Source: Amphiura filiformis (Eukaryota > Echinodermata > Ophiuroidea > Amphilepidida > Amphiuridae). Taken from it: a stretch of 64,000 nt of DNA. The stretch's first letter is position 1. Every line of letters starts with the position of its first letter. The stretch is taken from positions 100,769,893 through 100,833,892 of the forward strand of contig NC_092628.1 in the NCBI RefSeq assembly GCF_039555335.1. Direction: 5' to 3'. This document shows, piece after piece, positions 19,951 through 33,011 of the stretch. Below the pieces are notes generated by a model. The model ran no database searches and had not been told where the DNA came from. It saw only the letters and a list, made by a program, of their open reading frames with translations. A program made the position numbers and the translations under genes.

Positions 19951-22900
19951 TGCGTGATCAGTCAGCCTGAGAGGGCGCACCACCAAATCACTCCACGATT
20001 TATGTACCAGTGAAATTCGGTTAAAATAGTCCACCGCTTATTTGAGCTTGTTGCGGCTTTATTTTCAAAACGTATAGTCAAAATTTGCCCATTTTCAGCT
20101 CATTTGCTTCCGACAAGTGTCTACATGACAAAATATGAGAAAAAGTCCCAATGTTTTATTTCAGAGATGGAGTTTTGGCGCGAATTTGGACAAAAAAAAA
20201 AAAAAAAATTGAGTGATTTTTAGGGTTAAATTTGCACGTTTTTTCTTTGCGGACAAATAGCAAAAAAAGTAGATGGTTACTAATATATTCTGTTAAAAGA
20301 ATAATATTCTACACGTGATACGCTTTAATTTGATACCAAACTTTTTATCTATATTACGTTTTTGCAGTGACAAAACGCCATCCAAACGTGCGTATTTTCC
20401 TGTGTAATCCAATGGCGCAATCATTGGTGGTGCGCTCTCTTATAAGCGGCTTTTAAAGTGTGTTGCTATGTACGCGCATTTTTACAAAAAAACATAGAAT
20501 AAGGGCAGAAGTCTTAATAAATCATTTTATTTCATTCGCAAATGCTTGAAATAACATTTGTGATTAGTTTTAGCAATAATGTTTTTTTATTTATCCAAAA
20601 ATACAGGTCTCTGACGTTAAGAAAAGCATCAAAAATCTACTTATATGAGCGCTTTTGCTATAGATTTATACTAAATCAGAATAACGTATAAAACTTGTAT
20701 TTTTGCTTAAAATGCCAAAATCAGTAGGCCTAGTTTGAAGACAGAGAACGAGAGGGTGGGGGGGGGTATGTTTACTCAATTATGTAAAATGGGCCTATAT
20801 TTAAGGTATTAAAATATTTGTACACACATAAAGTACTTTCCACAATTAAAAAATTAAAATTGAAAGAGTATCTTTTGGCATAAAACATTCAGTTTTATGG
20901 CCAACCTCTTCAAACTTCTGCATGTTGATAAACACGTTGAAATTTGGGTCTTTTGGTGATTCGGAACTGATATTTAGAGCACCATTTCTTCCGAACGGAA
21001 AGTCGTAGAGGGATGAAATCTTGGGAAATGACTAGAAACTGTCTCTAGTTTACTTAAAAATGTAAAAAATTGGATTTTGATAACTATTGACGTTTATAAG
21101 AGGGCGCACCACCAAATCACTCCACGATTTATGTACCAGTGAAATTCGGTTAAAATAGTCCACCGCTTATTTGAGCTTGTTGCGGCTTTATTTTCAAAAC
21201 GTATAGTCAAAATTTGCCCATTTTCAGCTCATTTGCTTCCGACAAGTGTCTACATGACAAAATATGAGAAAAAGTCCCAATGTTTTATTTCAGAGATGGA
21301 GTTTTGGCGCGAATTTGGACAATGTCCGGTTTCAAAAATTGAGTGATTTTTAGGGTTAAATTTGCACGTTTTTCTTTGCGGACAAATAGCAAAAAAAGTA
21401 GATGGTCACCAATATTTTCTGTTAAAAGAATAATATTCTACACGTGATACGCTTTAATTTGATACTAAACTTTTTATCCATATTACGTTTTTGCAGTGAC
21501 AAAACGCCATCCAAACGTGCGTATTTCCTGTGTAATCCAATGGCGCAATCATTGGTGGTGCGCTCTCTTATAAGCGGCTTTTAAAGTGTGTTGCTATGTA
21601 CGCGCATTTTTACAAAAAACATAGAATAAGGGCAGAAGTCTTAATAAATCATTTTATTTCATTCGCAAATGCTTGAAATAACATTTGTGATTAGTTTTAG
21701 CAATAATGTTTTTTTATTTATAAAAAATACAGGTCTCTGACGTTAAGAAAAGCATCAAAAATCTACTTATATGAGCGCTTTTGCTATAGATTTATACTAA
21801 ATCAGAATAACGTATAAAACTTGTATTTTTGCTTAAAATGCCAAAATCAGTAGGCCTAGTTTGAAGACAGAGAACGAGAGGGGGGGTAATTTGACTCAAT
21901 TATGTAAACAGGCCTATATTTAAGGTATTAAAAATATTTGTACACACATAAAGTACTTTTCACAATTAAAAAAATTAAAATTAAAGAGTATCTTTTGGCA
22001 TAAAACATTCAGTTTTATGGCCAACCTCTTCAAACTTCTGCATGTTGATAAACACGTTGAAATTTGGGTCTTTTGGTGATTCGGAACTGATATTTAGAGC
22101 ACCATTTCTTCCGAACGGAAAGTCGTAGAGTGATGAAATCTTGGGAAATGACTAGAAACTGTCTCTAGTTTACTTAAAAATGTAAAAATTGGATTTTGAT
22201 AACTATTGACGTTTATAAGAGGGCGCACCACCAAATCACTCCACGATTTATGTACCAGTGAAATTCGGTTAAAATAGTCCACCGCTTATTTGAGCTTGTT
22301 GCGGCTTTATTTTCAAAACGTATAGTCAAAATTTGCCCATTTTCAGCTCATTTGCTTCCGACAAGTGTCTACATGACAAAATATGAGAAAAAGTCCCAAT
22401 GTTTTATTTCAGAGATGGAGTTTTGGCGCGAATTTGGACAATGTCCGGTTTCAAAAATTGAGTGATTTTTAGGGTTAAATTTGCACGTTTTTTCTTTGCG
22501 GACAAATAGAAAAAAAAGTAGATAGACAACAAAATATTCTGTTAAAAGAAAAATATTCTACACGTGATACGCTTTAATTTGATACCAAACTTTTTATCTA
22601 TATTACGTTTTTGTAGTGACAAAACGCCATCCAAACGTGCGTATTTCCTGTGTAATCCAATGGCGCAATCATTGGTGGTGCGCTCTCTTATAAGCGGCTT
22701 TTAAAGTGTGTTGCTATGTACGCGCATTTTTACAAAAAACATAGAATAAGGGCAGAAGTCTTAATAAATCATTTTATTTCATTCGCAAATGCTTGAAATA
22801 ACATTTGTGATTAGTTTTAGCAATAATGTTTTTTTTATTTATCCAAAAATACAGGTCTCTGACGTTAAGAAAAGCATCAAAAATCTACTTATATGAGCGC

Positions 22901-25900
22901 TTTTGCTATAGATTTATACTAAATCAGAATAACGTATAAAACTTGTATTTTTGCTTAAAATGCCAAAATCAGTAGGCCTAGTTTGAAGACAGAGAACGAG
23001 AGGGGGGTAATTTGACTCAATTATGTAAACAGGCCTATATTTAAGGTATTAAAAATATTTGTACACACATAAAGTACTTTTCACAATTAAAAAAATTAAA
23101 ATTAAAGAGTATCTTTTGGCATAAAACATTCAGTTTTATGGCCAACCTCTTCAAACTTCTGCATGTTGATAAACACGTTGAAATTTGGGTCTTTTGGTGA
23201 TTCGGAACTGATATTTAGAGCACCATTTCTTCCGAACGGAAAGTCGTAGAGGGATGAAATCTTGGGAAATGACTAGAAACTGTCTCTAGTTTACTTAAAA
23301 TGTAAAAAATTGGATTTTGATAACTATTGACGTTTATAAGAGGGCGCACCACCAAATCACTCCACGATTTATGTACCAGTGAAATTCGGTTAAAATAGTC
23401 CACCGCTTATTTGAGCTTGTTGCGGCTTTATTTTCAAAACGTATAGTCAAAATTTGCCCATTTTCAGCTCATTTGCTTCCGACAAGTGTCTACATGACAA
23501 AATATGAGAAAAAGTCCCAATGTTTTATTTCAGAGATGGAGTTTTGGCGCGAATTTGGACAATGTCCGGTTTCAAAATTGAGTGATTTTTAGGGTTAAAT
23601 TTGCACGTTTTTTCTTTGCGGACAAATAGCAAAAAAGGAGATGGTCACCAATATATTCTGTTAAAAGAATAATATTCTACACGTGATACGCTTTAATTTG
23701 ATACCAAACTTTTTATCTATATTACGTTTTTGCAGTGACAAAACGCCATCCAAACGTGCGTATTTCCCTGTGTAATCCAATGGCGCAATCATTGGTGGTG
23801 CGCTCTCTTATAAGCGGCTTTTAAAGTGTGTTGCTATGTACGCGCATTTTTACAAAAAAACATAGAATAAGGGCAGAAGTCTTAATAAATCATTTTATTT
23901 CATTCGCAAATGCTTGAAATAACATTTGTGATTAGTTTTAGCAATAATGTTTTTTTATTTATCCAAAAATACAGGTCTCTGACGTTAAGAAAAGCATCAA
24001 AATCTACTTATATGAGCGCTTTTGCTATAGATTTATACTAAATCAGAATAACGTATAAAACTTGTATTTTTGCTTAAAATGCCAAAATCAGTAGGCCTAG
24101 TTTGAAGACAGAGAACGAGAGGGGGGGGTAATTTGACTCAATTATGTAAACAGGCCTATATTTAAGGTATTAAAAATATTTGTACACACATAAAGTACTT
24201 TTCACAATTAAAAAAATTAAAATTAAAGAGTATCTTTTGGCATAAAACATTCAGTTTTATGGCCAACCTCTTCAAACTTCTGCATGTTGATAAACACGTT
24301 GAAATTTGGGTCTTTTGGTGATTCGGAACTGATATTTAGAGCACCATTTCTTCCGAACGGAAAGTCGTAGAGGGATGAAATCTTGGGAAATGACTAGAAA
24401 CTGTCTCTAGTTTACTTAAAATGTAAAAATTGGATTTTGATAACTATTGACGTTTATAAGAGAGCACACCACCAAATCACTCCACGATTTATGTACCAGT
24501 TAAATTCGGTTAACATAGTCCACCGCTTATTTGAGCTTGTTGCGGCTTTATTTTCAAAACGTATAGTCAAAATTTGCCCATTTTCAGCTCATTTGCTTCC
24601 GACAAGTGTCTACATGACAAAATATGAGAAAAAGTCCCAATGTTTTATTTCAGAGATGGAGTTTTGGCGCGAATTTGGACAATGTCCGGTTTCAAAAATT
24701 GAGTGATTTTTTAGGGTTAAATTTGCACGTTTTTTCTTTGCGGACAAATAGCAAAAAAAGTAGATGGTCACCAATATATTCTGTTAAAAGAATAATATTC
24801 TACACGTGATACGCTTTAATTTGATACCAAACTTTTTATCTATATTACGTTTTTGCAGTGACAAAACGCCATCCAAACGTGCGTATTTCCCTGTGTAATC
24901 CAATGGCACAATCATTGGTGGTGCGCTCTCTTATAAGCGGCTTTTAAAGTGTGTTGCTATGTACGCGCATTTTTACAAAAAAACATAGAATAAGGGCAGA
25001 AGTCTTAATAAATCATTTTATTTCATTCGCAAATGCTTGAAATAACATTTGTGATTAGTTTTAGCAATAATGTTTTTTTATTTATCCAAAATACAGGTCT
25101 CTGACGTTAAGAAAAGCATCAAAATCTACTTATATGAGCGCTTTTGCTATAGATTTATACTAAATCAGAATAACGTATAAAACTTGTATTTTTGCTTAAA
25201 ATGCCAAAATCAGTAGGCCTAGTTTGAAGACAGAGAACGAGAGGGGGGGTAATTTGACTCAATTATGTAAACAGGCCTATATTTAAGGTATTAAAAATAT
25301 TTGTACACACATAAAGTACTTTTCACAATTAAAAAAATTAAAATTAAAGAGTATCTTTTGGCATAAAACATTCAATTTTATGGTCAACCTCTTCAAACTT
25401 CTGCATGTTGATAAACACGTTGAAATTTGGGTCTTTTGGGGATTCGGAACTGATATTTAGAGCACCATTTCTTCCGAACGGAAAGTCGTAGAGAGATGAA
25501 ATCTTGGGAAATGACTAGAAACTGTCTCTAGTTTACTTAAAAATGTAAAAATTGGATTTTGATAACTATTGACGTTTATAAGAGGGCGCACCACCAAATC
25601 ACTCCACGATTTATGTACCAGTGAAATTCGGTTAAAATAGTCCACCGCTTATTTGAGCTTGTTGCGGCTTTATTTTCAAAACGTATAGTCAAAATTTGCC
25701 CATTTTCAGCTCATTTGCTTCCGACAAGTGTCTACATGACAAAATATGAGAAAAAGTCCCAATGTTTTATTTCAGAGATGGAGTTTTGGCGCGAATTTGG
25801 ACAATGTCCGGTTTCAAAAATTGAGTGATTTTTAGGGTTAAATTTGCACGTTTTTTTTTTTTGCGGACAAATAGCAAAAAAAGTAGATGGTCACCAATAT

Positions 25901-26080
25901 ATTCTGTTAAAAGAATAATATTCTACACGTGATACGCTTTAATTTGATACCAAACTTTTTATCTATATTACGTTTTTGCAGTGACAAAACGCCATCCAAA
26001 CGTGCGTATTTCCCTGTGTAATCCAATGGCGCAATCATTGGTGGTGCGCTCTCCTGATGATGCGTGATCAGTCAGCATGA
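19951..26080. repeat. Composite tandem array, ~1.12-kb unit, A-B-A-B-A-B-A-B-A-B-A
   Basis: Unit starts (GGGCGCACC or its variant) at 19973, 21102, 22221, 23342, 24462 and 25584 give periods of 1129, 1119, 1121, 1120 and 1122 bp. Five full units are followed by a partial sixth that ends at 26053. Units are nearly identical by eye. Each holds segment A (~470 bp), whose ends GAGGGCGCACCACCAA and TTGGTGGTGCGCTCTC are inverted repeats, and segment B (~650 bp), bounded by TTATAAG at both ends. The array both begins and ends with A. A 20-bp direct repeat (TGCGTGATCAGTCAGCCTGA, one mismatch) lies at 19951-19970 and 26061-26080. Unit 1 has a poly-A run at 20191-20207 replacing the TGTCCGG stretch of other units. 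No coding sequence. Confidence 0.9.
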
Positions 26081-27320
26081 TGATGCGTCTTGGATGAGAC
26101 GCGATACTGTCACTATCAAAAACAGTAAGTCAAGATGAACAGATTTATTGCTCATTTTATTATGTTTATGGATGATTGAAAATCTCATACACACCCCTTG
26201 CTGTTACTTGAAAGAAAAAAATACATTAGTAGGCAGCTTCACACACATACGGCGATTTTCCTCGACTATTATGTCCAACTTCATTCACCCGGTAATCTTT
26301 TGTGGGACTTCCTGTATAAGTGAGTTAGGTGTACCTGAGCGAAAAAAGCAAAGAAAACCACTTTTAACTGGTAATTTTACCCTAGTATGGGGAAGAGACA
26401 GGAAATTAGAATTATTGTGCAATAAATAACTGTTTTAATATCAACTTAACTGTTAAATCTGTCAATCACGTCTGTATTTTTATGAAGTATATAATATAGA
26501 AATTAAGACAGTAATATTTATTATTTTAATCGACACCGCAGACTGTCGGCTCTCTTGAAGTGCCATGAATACACCTTGCAGTTAAAACATCTTTCGCTTG
26601 GCTAAATTTCTATTCACATATTTAGTGGTTTTTGGATCAGGTAAACAATGATAATGGTACCAATTTAGACACCCAGTTTAGAGAGGTGCCACCAGCCCTT
26701 GGCTTTTCAATTGGCATTGGTAGCAACTACATACAACTGTAACAAAGTGAAATGTGTTTGCCTTAGTTTTGGAAATATTTATTTAAGATTATACCAAGCA
26801 ACTTTAACGAAGCAGTGGTTCATTACATTTACTTAACTCTTTGTTCCTGAAAGTTGTGGCACCTTTTTTTTTCATTATAATGACTGATTATTTCTCATGG
26901 TGGTTCACATATTAAACATAGGCTGATAATATAGATGGATGTCAGCCATGTATAAATGTTCCAAACATACAGCGCTTCCAAGAAACCACATATTGTTGAA
27001 CATATTAAATGGCGTGTTATAAACAGGTTCTGGTTTTATTCACAATTTTTATGTCGGTTTATATTTAAGCATTAAAACGTTTTTAAAACAGTTAATATGA
27101 AAAAGGCAAAAGCAACTCCAGATTCAAATCCATTCAAAGAAAAGGGAGGTCCTTGATTGTATACACTGAAAAACTTCTTGCTCATCATGGACCACAGGGG
27201 GAAATAGTGTGCATTCATGTATTCTTTTCTGTGTTTTGTAATTCTTGGCTTGAAACCTAAATAAAAATGAAATGAAAGTGATTACTTCACTGCAGTCAAT
27301 TTATAAGAGAGTGAAATATC
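26081..27320. other. No gene seen
   Basis: The short reading frame at 26148-26429 has no recognisable family and no splice context. No repeat relation to the rest of the window was noted. Confidence 0.45.
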
Positions 27321-27327
27321 ACTCTTT

Positions 27328-27540
27328 TAAGGGCTCGGATAGCGACGTTTTCACGTATTTTTTGTGGGACCTGTGAGCACATCAGACGCACCAAATTGCA
27401 TTTTGAATACGAGGAGTGCCCTTCTGATATCAAATTTATTTGATATCAGAAGGACATCCCTCGTATTCAGATATAATTGAGTGTGTCTGATGTGCTCTCA
27501 TGTCCCACAGAAAATATTGATATCGAGTCCAATATTTTAT
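27328..27540. mobile_element. Short foldback MITE, related to 16672-17317
   Basis: Inverted blocks GTGAGCACATCAGACGCACC (left) and GTGTCTGATGTGCTC (right) meet at a centre CTTCTGATATCAAATTTATTTGATATCAGAAG-type palindrome near 27420-27451. A deletion derivative of the 646-bp family. The left side begins next to TTAAGGG. Confidence 0.7.
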
Positions 27541-27937
27541 AACACATAGCGAGACCAATAAATATTGGGCGTAAAGCATCCAATTTTATCATTATTATGT
27601 GTTGGATCCAATATTTTCACACACTTGGATTCATCAAAACATTAAATGTGCAAAGGTGGTTGACCGACCTGAAGTTAAAAGAGTACATTATGTTGCTTTG
27701 TTTTTGTATTGTGTGGAGGGATGGGTTTATCCAGAATATATGCAATTATAGCCAGGCTATTATTGTTGTGTTTACTCTGTGCAATCGTCGTCATAGGAAT
27801 TGTTCTTATTGCTATTTATCAGATTTATTTGTTGTTGTTGTCCTTTTATGTAAAACTTGGGCGGCAAAGTAAACACGAACCCTGGTAAACTTTATAGAAT
27901 AGAAAGTATGAAAGAAACGTGATTATTCTACATGGTG

Positions 27938-28091
27938 TTGTCACCTTCGAGTTCATCGTTATTTCAATGACTCTTCGATATGGAATTGGGACAACTTTAA
28001 CTTAAAATTTTAACTTGAAATGTTTTTGCAATTGTCACCATCGGGTTCATCGTTATTTTGACGACTCTTCGATATCGAATTGGGACAACTT
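27938..28091 (+). repeat. Direct 60-bp duplication
   Basis: Units 27938-27997 and 28032-28091 share TTGTCACC, GTTCATCGTTATTT, GACTCTTCGATAT and GAATTGGGACAACTT, with about seven differences. Spacing 94 bp. No known function. Confidence 0.75.
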
Positions 28092-28324
28092 GAAATTTGG
28101 TTGTTGTTCGCTTGGTTTACATGTCTGGCTGTTCCTTAGCTCTCGTTCTTGAAGTTAAATTATGTGAATGATTTTTGCTACACTGTTTGGGGTTTATATG
28201 GGGGATTACAGTAGTTTTGTATTGTTAATACTAGTATTGTAAACTTCTGGGGGATTTTCAGATTAGATCACAATCACACACCTTGCAACTGCTGTGAATG
28301 CGTATTGATCACTGGCTCTATTAG

Positions 28325-28414
28325 CGTGTTTACAGTGGGAGCAGATGTACGGTACATTGCGGTATAATATCTATCCGGTCAGATATTATCCGGATACTTG
28401 CTCACTATAAACAC
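28325..28414. mobile_element. 90-bp inverted-repeat element
   Basis: Ends CGTGTTTACAGTGGGAGCA and TGCTCACTATAAACAC are inverted, flanked by TAG on both sides. A second inverted block (TATAATATCTATCCGG/CAGATATTATCCGG) is central. The ends resemble those of 3740-4166. Confidence 0.5.
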
Positions 28415-28443
28415 TAGCAGTATATGTATGTATGTACATCGAT

Positions 28444-28447
<4 letters not shown>

Positions 28448-28475
<28 letters not shown>

Positions 28476-29463
28476 CGACATGGCATAACTGGGCATTAAC
28501 AGCAGAGACAAATAAATCATTTAGAAGCTGCTGACGAGGATGCACCCAGAAAGCGATTAACCTCCCTGCTAAAGCTGGCCCTCGATCTAATGGCTGGAAT
28601 TTGGGCAGGTAGAGAATTCCATAATTGGGCTGTAGATGGTAGAAATGATCTTTCATGGCTGACAAGGTTTGATCTTGGGACTTCCACTGCTAGGTCATGG
28701 GATCTCACAGACCGTCGCAACCTGGGGTCATGGACATGGATGTCTGGCATCAGCTGGCATAACAACTCAGGGGCCTCCTTGTAAAACATACGATGGAAGA
28801 CGGTGGCTGCTCCAACTGCCCTGCGGTGGCTCAATGGCTGAATACGATGTTCTTCATACTCATTTGTTGGCAGACCAATGACACGCTTAGCTCTATTTTG
28901 GATGGAGTCAAGCTGAGCTAGTGAGGTGGGAGTTGCACCAGTCCAAGCACTGCTGGCATATTCCATTTTTGATCGTATCATGGCCTTATAGATGATGGCT
29001 CTCTGTGCAGGTAGAAAATAGGGCGAAGCTCTTCTGAGGAGTCCCAGTCGCTGACCGGCTGTCTTTGACATTTTGGTGACTACTTGGTTCCAGGACAAGT
29101 TGTTATTCAATGTAAGACCTAGAAGGTCCACGCTTTCAGCTTCTTCAAGAGTTACACCAAAAAAGTGAAGTGGTGGATGGTTGCCATCAGCATCTCTTCG
29201 GTTGGAGATGGTAGTGGTTTTACATTTGGCAGCACCAAACAGGACATTCCATGTCTTAGCCCATGTTTCGATCTTGGCCAAATCCCGGTTGAGAGATGCT
29301 GCAGCAGGAAGTCTATCTTCTCTGGATTTGATGAAGGACATAATGGTAGCATCATCTGCGTACAAGATGGACTGATTGTTCAGATCTTGTGAGATGTCGT
29401 CAATGAAAATGATAAACAGGAGGGGGCCTAGAATGGAGCCCTTCTCAACCGAAGGATATTGTC
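28448..29463 (-). mobile_element. 5'-truncated LINE with poly-A tail
   Basis: Minus-strand retroposon. The reverse-transcriptase frame ends at 28517 and is followed on the same strand by a ~28-bp poly-A (T run at 28448-28475). The 5' truncation falls in RT motif B near 29463, typical of incomplete reverse transcription. Confidence 0.8.
28517..29463 (-). CDS. LINE reverse transcriptase, C-terminal half (open frame)
   Basis: Open over more than 300 codons. It shows GSILGPLLFIIFIDDI (RT motif B region), SILYADDATIM (motif C with catalytic YADD), a thumb-like stretch through VDLLGLTLNNNLSW, KMEYASSAWTGATPTSLAQL, IQNRAKRVIGLP and a C-terminal AQLWNSLPAQIPAIRSRASF, all typical of Jockey/CR1-type LINEs. 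The finger and palm motifs before B are missing, so it cannot be an active enzyme. The uninterrupted frame suggests fairly recent insertion. The extra N-terminal codons upstream of 29463 in the same frame do not look like RT. Confidence 0.85.
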
Positions 29464-29569
29464 GCGATTTTTGCACTAAAACACGCCAGTATATTGTGTG
29501 CGGTATACCGGAAGTAGAAGCTTCTTCATGATGCGTAGAATGCGCGCAGGACATTTGGAACAATTCTCA

Positions 29570-30330
29570 CTCCCCAGGAGTTGTCAAAACAGACGCTACA
29601 TGTTTGCCTCCAAGTGGAAAGAAATGATAAAATGTTTGTCATTTTTCATCATTTTGTTAGAGAACGTTTTGTTTATGTATCACCTCTTCCACATGTCAGT
29701 CTCTTACACAAAACATGCCACCACAGGCTTGATTGCACATTGAGTATCCTTATCAAAAGTACCGCTCTCATCCATAATTGGCCGTCGAACGTTCATCGTA
29801 GTTTATGATTCCTGTTACACATTGGAATTTCGCACTGTATATGATCATATATAGTGAAGCTTCACTATCTATGATATGATGCTGAAGAGATACCTTTATG
29901 CGCGCGCGATAGGGGAAATTATTTTATGCTTCGGGTTTCAGTTATCGGAATCAGTATGAAAAGGTATATTACACACGCCAAAGGACAAACGCATACGACC
30001 AGATCTGTGAATCTGATTTGATTTGATTTGTTTTGTTCGGATTTTGATAACCCTCTACTGAAGCTTATTTCCATTGGGGTCCATTTGAACACCGGGACGG
30101 ATTGGGAACAGTCAGGGGTTAACATACTACTTTTCGAAACTGGCTGCGAAATACATGTACAGGTATGACTCTCTGCACACGGGACCGACGTCCCCTCCGA
30201 AGGACGGAGTACTTTCATGATTCATTTACCCAATTCTAAATGAACCATGGGGAGAGCGGAAGTCTGAATTTAATCTACAGAAGTTGCCAATTAATTTTGG
30301 ACTTTTTTTCCAAGTCAATATCCCAGCAAA
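29570..30330. other. No gene seen
   Basis: Short ORFs without family resemblance. A hairpin-like run ATATGATCATATA is near 29840. Confidence 0.35.
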
Positions 30331-30405
30331 TCGCCACCGCCGGGAATTTAACCCGGGACCTCATGCACTAAAGGCAAGTCCCTAACCATTGCGCCACGCT
30401 CTCTG
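30331..30405 (-). mobile_element. tRNA-like SINE head
   Basis: On the minus strand: GAGCGTGGCGCAATGGTTAG (box A-like TGGCGCAATGG), then GGTCCCGGGTTAAATTCCC (box B-like), then GGCGGTGGCGA. The acceptor arms do not pair well, so it is a pol III SINE head and not a functional tRNA gene. Confidence 0.6.
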
Positions 30406-30409
30406 TTTT

Positions 30410-31220
30410 CCTTTTCCATTCTTTCAGGGGGGCCCTGAAATTTTTGAGGGCTGTAGAGGGGGTCCCCGAAAAATCTTCGCGATGAAATGTTTTTGCACTA
30501 GCCCCCCCTAACAAGTGTTTGTGAACGGTCCCTAGAAGCTTCGAAGTCCCACCTTGATGATCCTTCCAATTTCATTCCAGCTAATAATAATGGATGACTC
30601 TGGTTATTCGTTTCTCATGTCAGCTGAATGATTCCCAGATCTGGTCGTATACGTTTGTCCTTTGCCCTTGACTGATTATCTCTCCTTCTTCGTTGCGCCG
30701 CGCCGGCTATCAGACTTCATCATGTTCATAACTCTAATTACAACAGCGCGCTGTTCTGTTCCTCAGTGTTGTGATATTTTGTGGTAATATGTATATCTAT
30801 GTTTGTATTAATTTATTTTATTCGAGCACACACGAGTGAAATTTCACTTGTGGGTCTAATAGGATATTACTTGACTTGACTTAGGCCTATTAATGAAATT
30901 TATATTTAATGTTCTCTGAATAGAAAGAACATATTTAGGTCAAAAAATATATTTTGTTGCCCTCAGATACCTCAGAAATCTTGGCTCACGGTTTTTTTCT
31001 AAATCACTTTTTTTTAGAAGAAACCCTAAATTTGGACAGTAATCAAGGACATTTCATTTGTTTCATTCACTCATTTTATTTATTAAATCCATATTTGATT
31101 AAAAACAAGAAGTATTTCTATTTAAATTCGGTCCACATTGCCCAATATTTTTACCATAAAATGATCAAGCATTTGTCAATACTAGCCATTTCAGAATAGA
31201 GGGAAAATGTAGGAAGAGCC
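30410..31220. other. No gene seen
   Basis: AT-rich unassigned sequence with a long G/C-run patch at 30425-30520. Nothing else recognised. Confidence 0.4.
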
Positions 31221-31224
31221 CATG

Positions 31225-31415
31225 AGCCCATAGACTTCTCCGTAGTCCACTTGCCAATTGTGCATACTCTGGCTATTGCATTTAAGCTTAAAACTCTCTG
31301 ATTTAATTAATTTGTGCACAATTGATAGATTTTCATATCTGATCTTTTCAGTCACCGTACTCCCTCTGTTTGTTAGCTTTAACTCGGGCTTTCGCGATTA
31401 ATAAACTGGCAGATT
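31225..31415. repeat. Dispersed repeat, copy 1
   Basis: Shares AGACTTCTCCGTAGTCCACT, TTGATAGATTT, CTGATCTTTTCAGTCA, CCCTCTGTTTG and TTTCGCGAT(T/C)AATAAACTG in order with 55203-55400. Part of an unclassified repeat family. Further copies of the neighbouring motif CGACTATGGCATAGT occur at about 31648 and 58988. Confidence 0.6.
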
Positions 31416-32274
31416 CTAAAATTAGAATTGTTCAGTATTGAAGTACCATCATAGTTATACCATTATGATAATATGTTGCATTCAATAATATAAGCCTACG
31501 TATACTTTACTTTTACTGTCACAAATATAATTATATAAACTTTTTCATAACCATTTTATACTAGTATTTTGATGTAATAAATATCAGTATAATTTCGAGT
31601 TCAACTGAATGCGTTCATCATGAATAATAACATATTTTTATTTATCAAAAATCGACTATGGCATAGTCTAATGAGCCCATGGGAAGGGCAACCAAACCAT
31701 TTTTGGGCCTAATTACACACATAGGGAACGGTTACATTTACTGGTTAATGGCGCCAAAATATTATAGAATGAATTATGGGTTCATTATTCATTTTGTTGC
31801 GTTTTTACGGAGCTCATCAAAAAAGTAAAGGTCATTTAGTTATTTCGTCATTTTTGTTTGTTTTGCTTCTAATTTTATTATTATTATTATTATACATAAA
31901 GTTGCAGTTGTTGTTGTCCTTATTGTTGATACTGGCAGAGAATAGGGATTAAAACATAATAACATGTATATTATCATGTGATTTGAACCGTGATGGTATT
32001 CTCAACGTAAACCAAGGTCTTCGAAAAAACTGCCCTAGCTCGCTGGCGCATGGGATACAGTTACTTTTAGAGAAGACTATAGATATAGATAGAAAGTATT
32101 GTTAACATTACTAAACAAGTTTCCCCCGACCTCTAAAAAAGGCGATATCGATATGTATTTTTGGCTCTTTTTTGAACTCAAGCAGTACCGTTTCAGAAAA
32201 AAGTGCCAATTTTTGCGCGCTTTGAGCGAATTTATTCCACTTTTGTACCATATTTCACCAGTTTAGCTCAAATA

Positions 32275-32695
32275 TGGCAGATAGCGATGTTTGCACAGTA
32301 TTTTTGTGGAACCTGAGAGCACGAGGAATATTCTTCTAATATCTAATAATTTTGATCAAGTTTTTTTTTATAACAAATTTTGACTTTTTGTATTGATATA
32401 CATGTCCCCCCTAAAAACCTAAAAAGAGTTAGATCTTCTTGGGGAAAATGTATATCTTCAATACGAAAGGTCATCTGATGGACGGCTTTCCCTCCCAGCT
32501 TCATACATTAATTTTATAATATTATTATTAGATTTATATAAAATTTGTATTACATGGCGAATTAAAAAAAATCAAAATTACTTGATATCAGAAGGACATT
32601 CTTCGTTTTCAGAATGCAATTATTTTGATGTGTCTGATGTGCTCTCACGTCTCACAAAGAATACTGTCAAAGGTGGGTGACCTACCCCTTAAACC
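32275..32695. mobile_element. Foldback MITE, decayed copy
   Basis: Right arm ATCAGAAGGACATTCTTCG then ATGTGTCTGATGTGCTC and a CCCCTTAAA end match the family at 16672-17317. The left arm (ATAGCGATGTTTGCACAGTA, CTGAGAGCACG) is partly deleted. Confidence 0.65.
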
Positions 32696-33011
32696 CAATG
32701 TAATCATTACCTTTTTGCCTTATTAACAGTCCCGTATGAAATATGAAAGAATCGCTGCATGTTTCCACCAGATTCAGATGTAAAAACGGTTAACTTGTTT
32801 TGTGTTTGTTGGTCTTTTCAATTAACCCAATGTAGCGAATTAATCGATTTATTACCCAGTGGATGCGTCTTTTCAAAACAATCAATAAAGTTAATAAAAT
32901 AATTTACTTTCACACGTCAATATATTGTGACCCGTTCCAACTAAACCTGGAATATGCCTGCAAAACCTACATGAAGTCCTTTAAAATATACCACAAAAAG
33001 CAATGTAATTG

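Noticed and set aside
22094-25645. Repeated 62-codon minus-strand frame in units of the 1.12-kb array
   Set aside because: Present only because the DNA repeats. It spans the B-A junction, lacks any family resemblance and is broken in other units.
28517-29563. N-terminal extension of the LINE frame upstream of 29463
   Set aside because: The first ~34 codons do not resemble reverse transcriptase; they are probably host DNA read in frame across the 5' truncation point.
30331-30405. Functional tRNA gene
   Set aside because: Box A and B are recognisable but the arms do not pair and box B is degenerate; better read as a SINE head. The same applies to 33290-33363.
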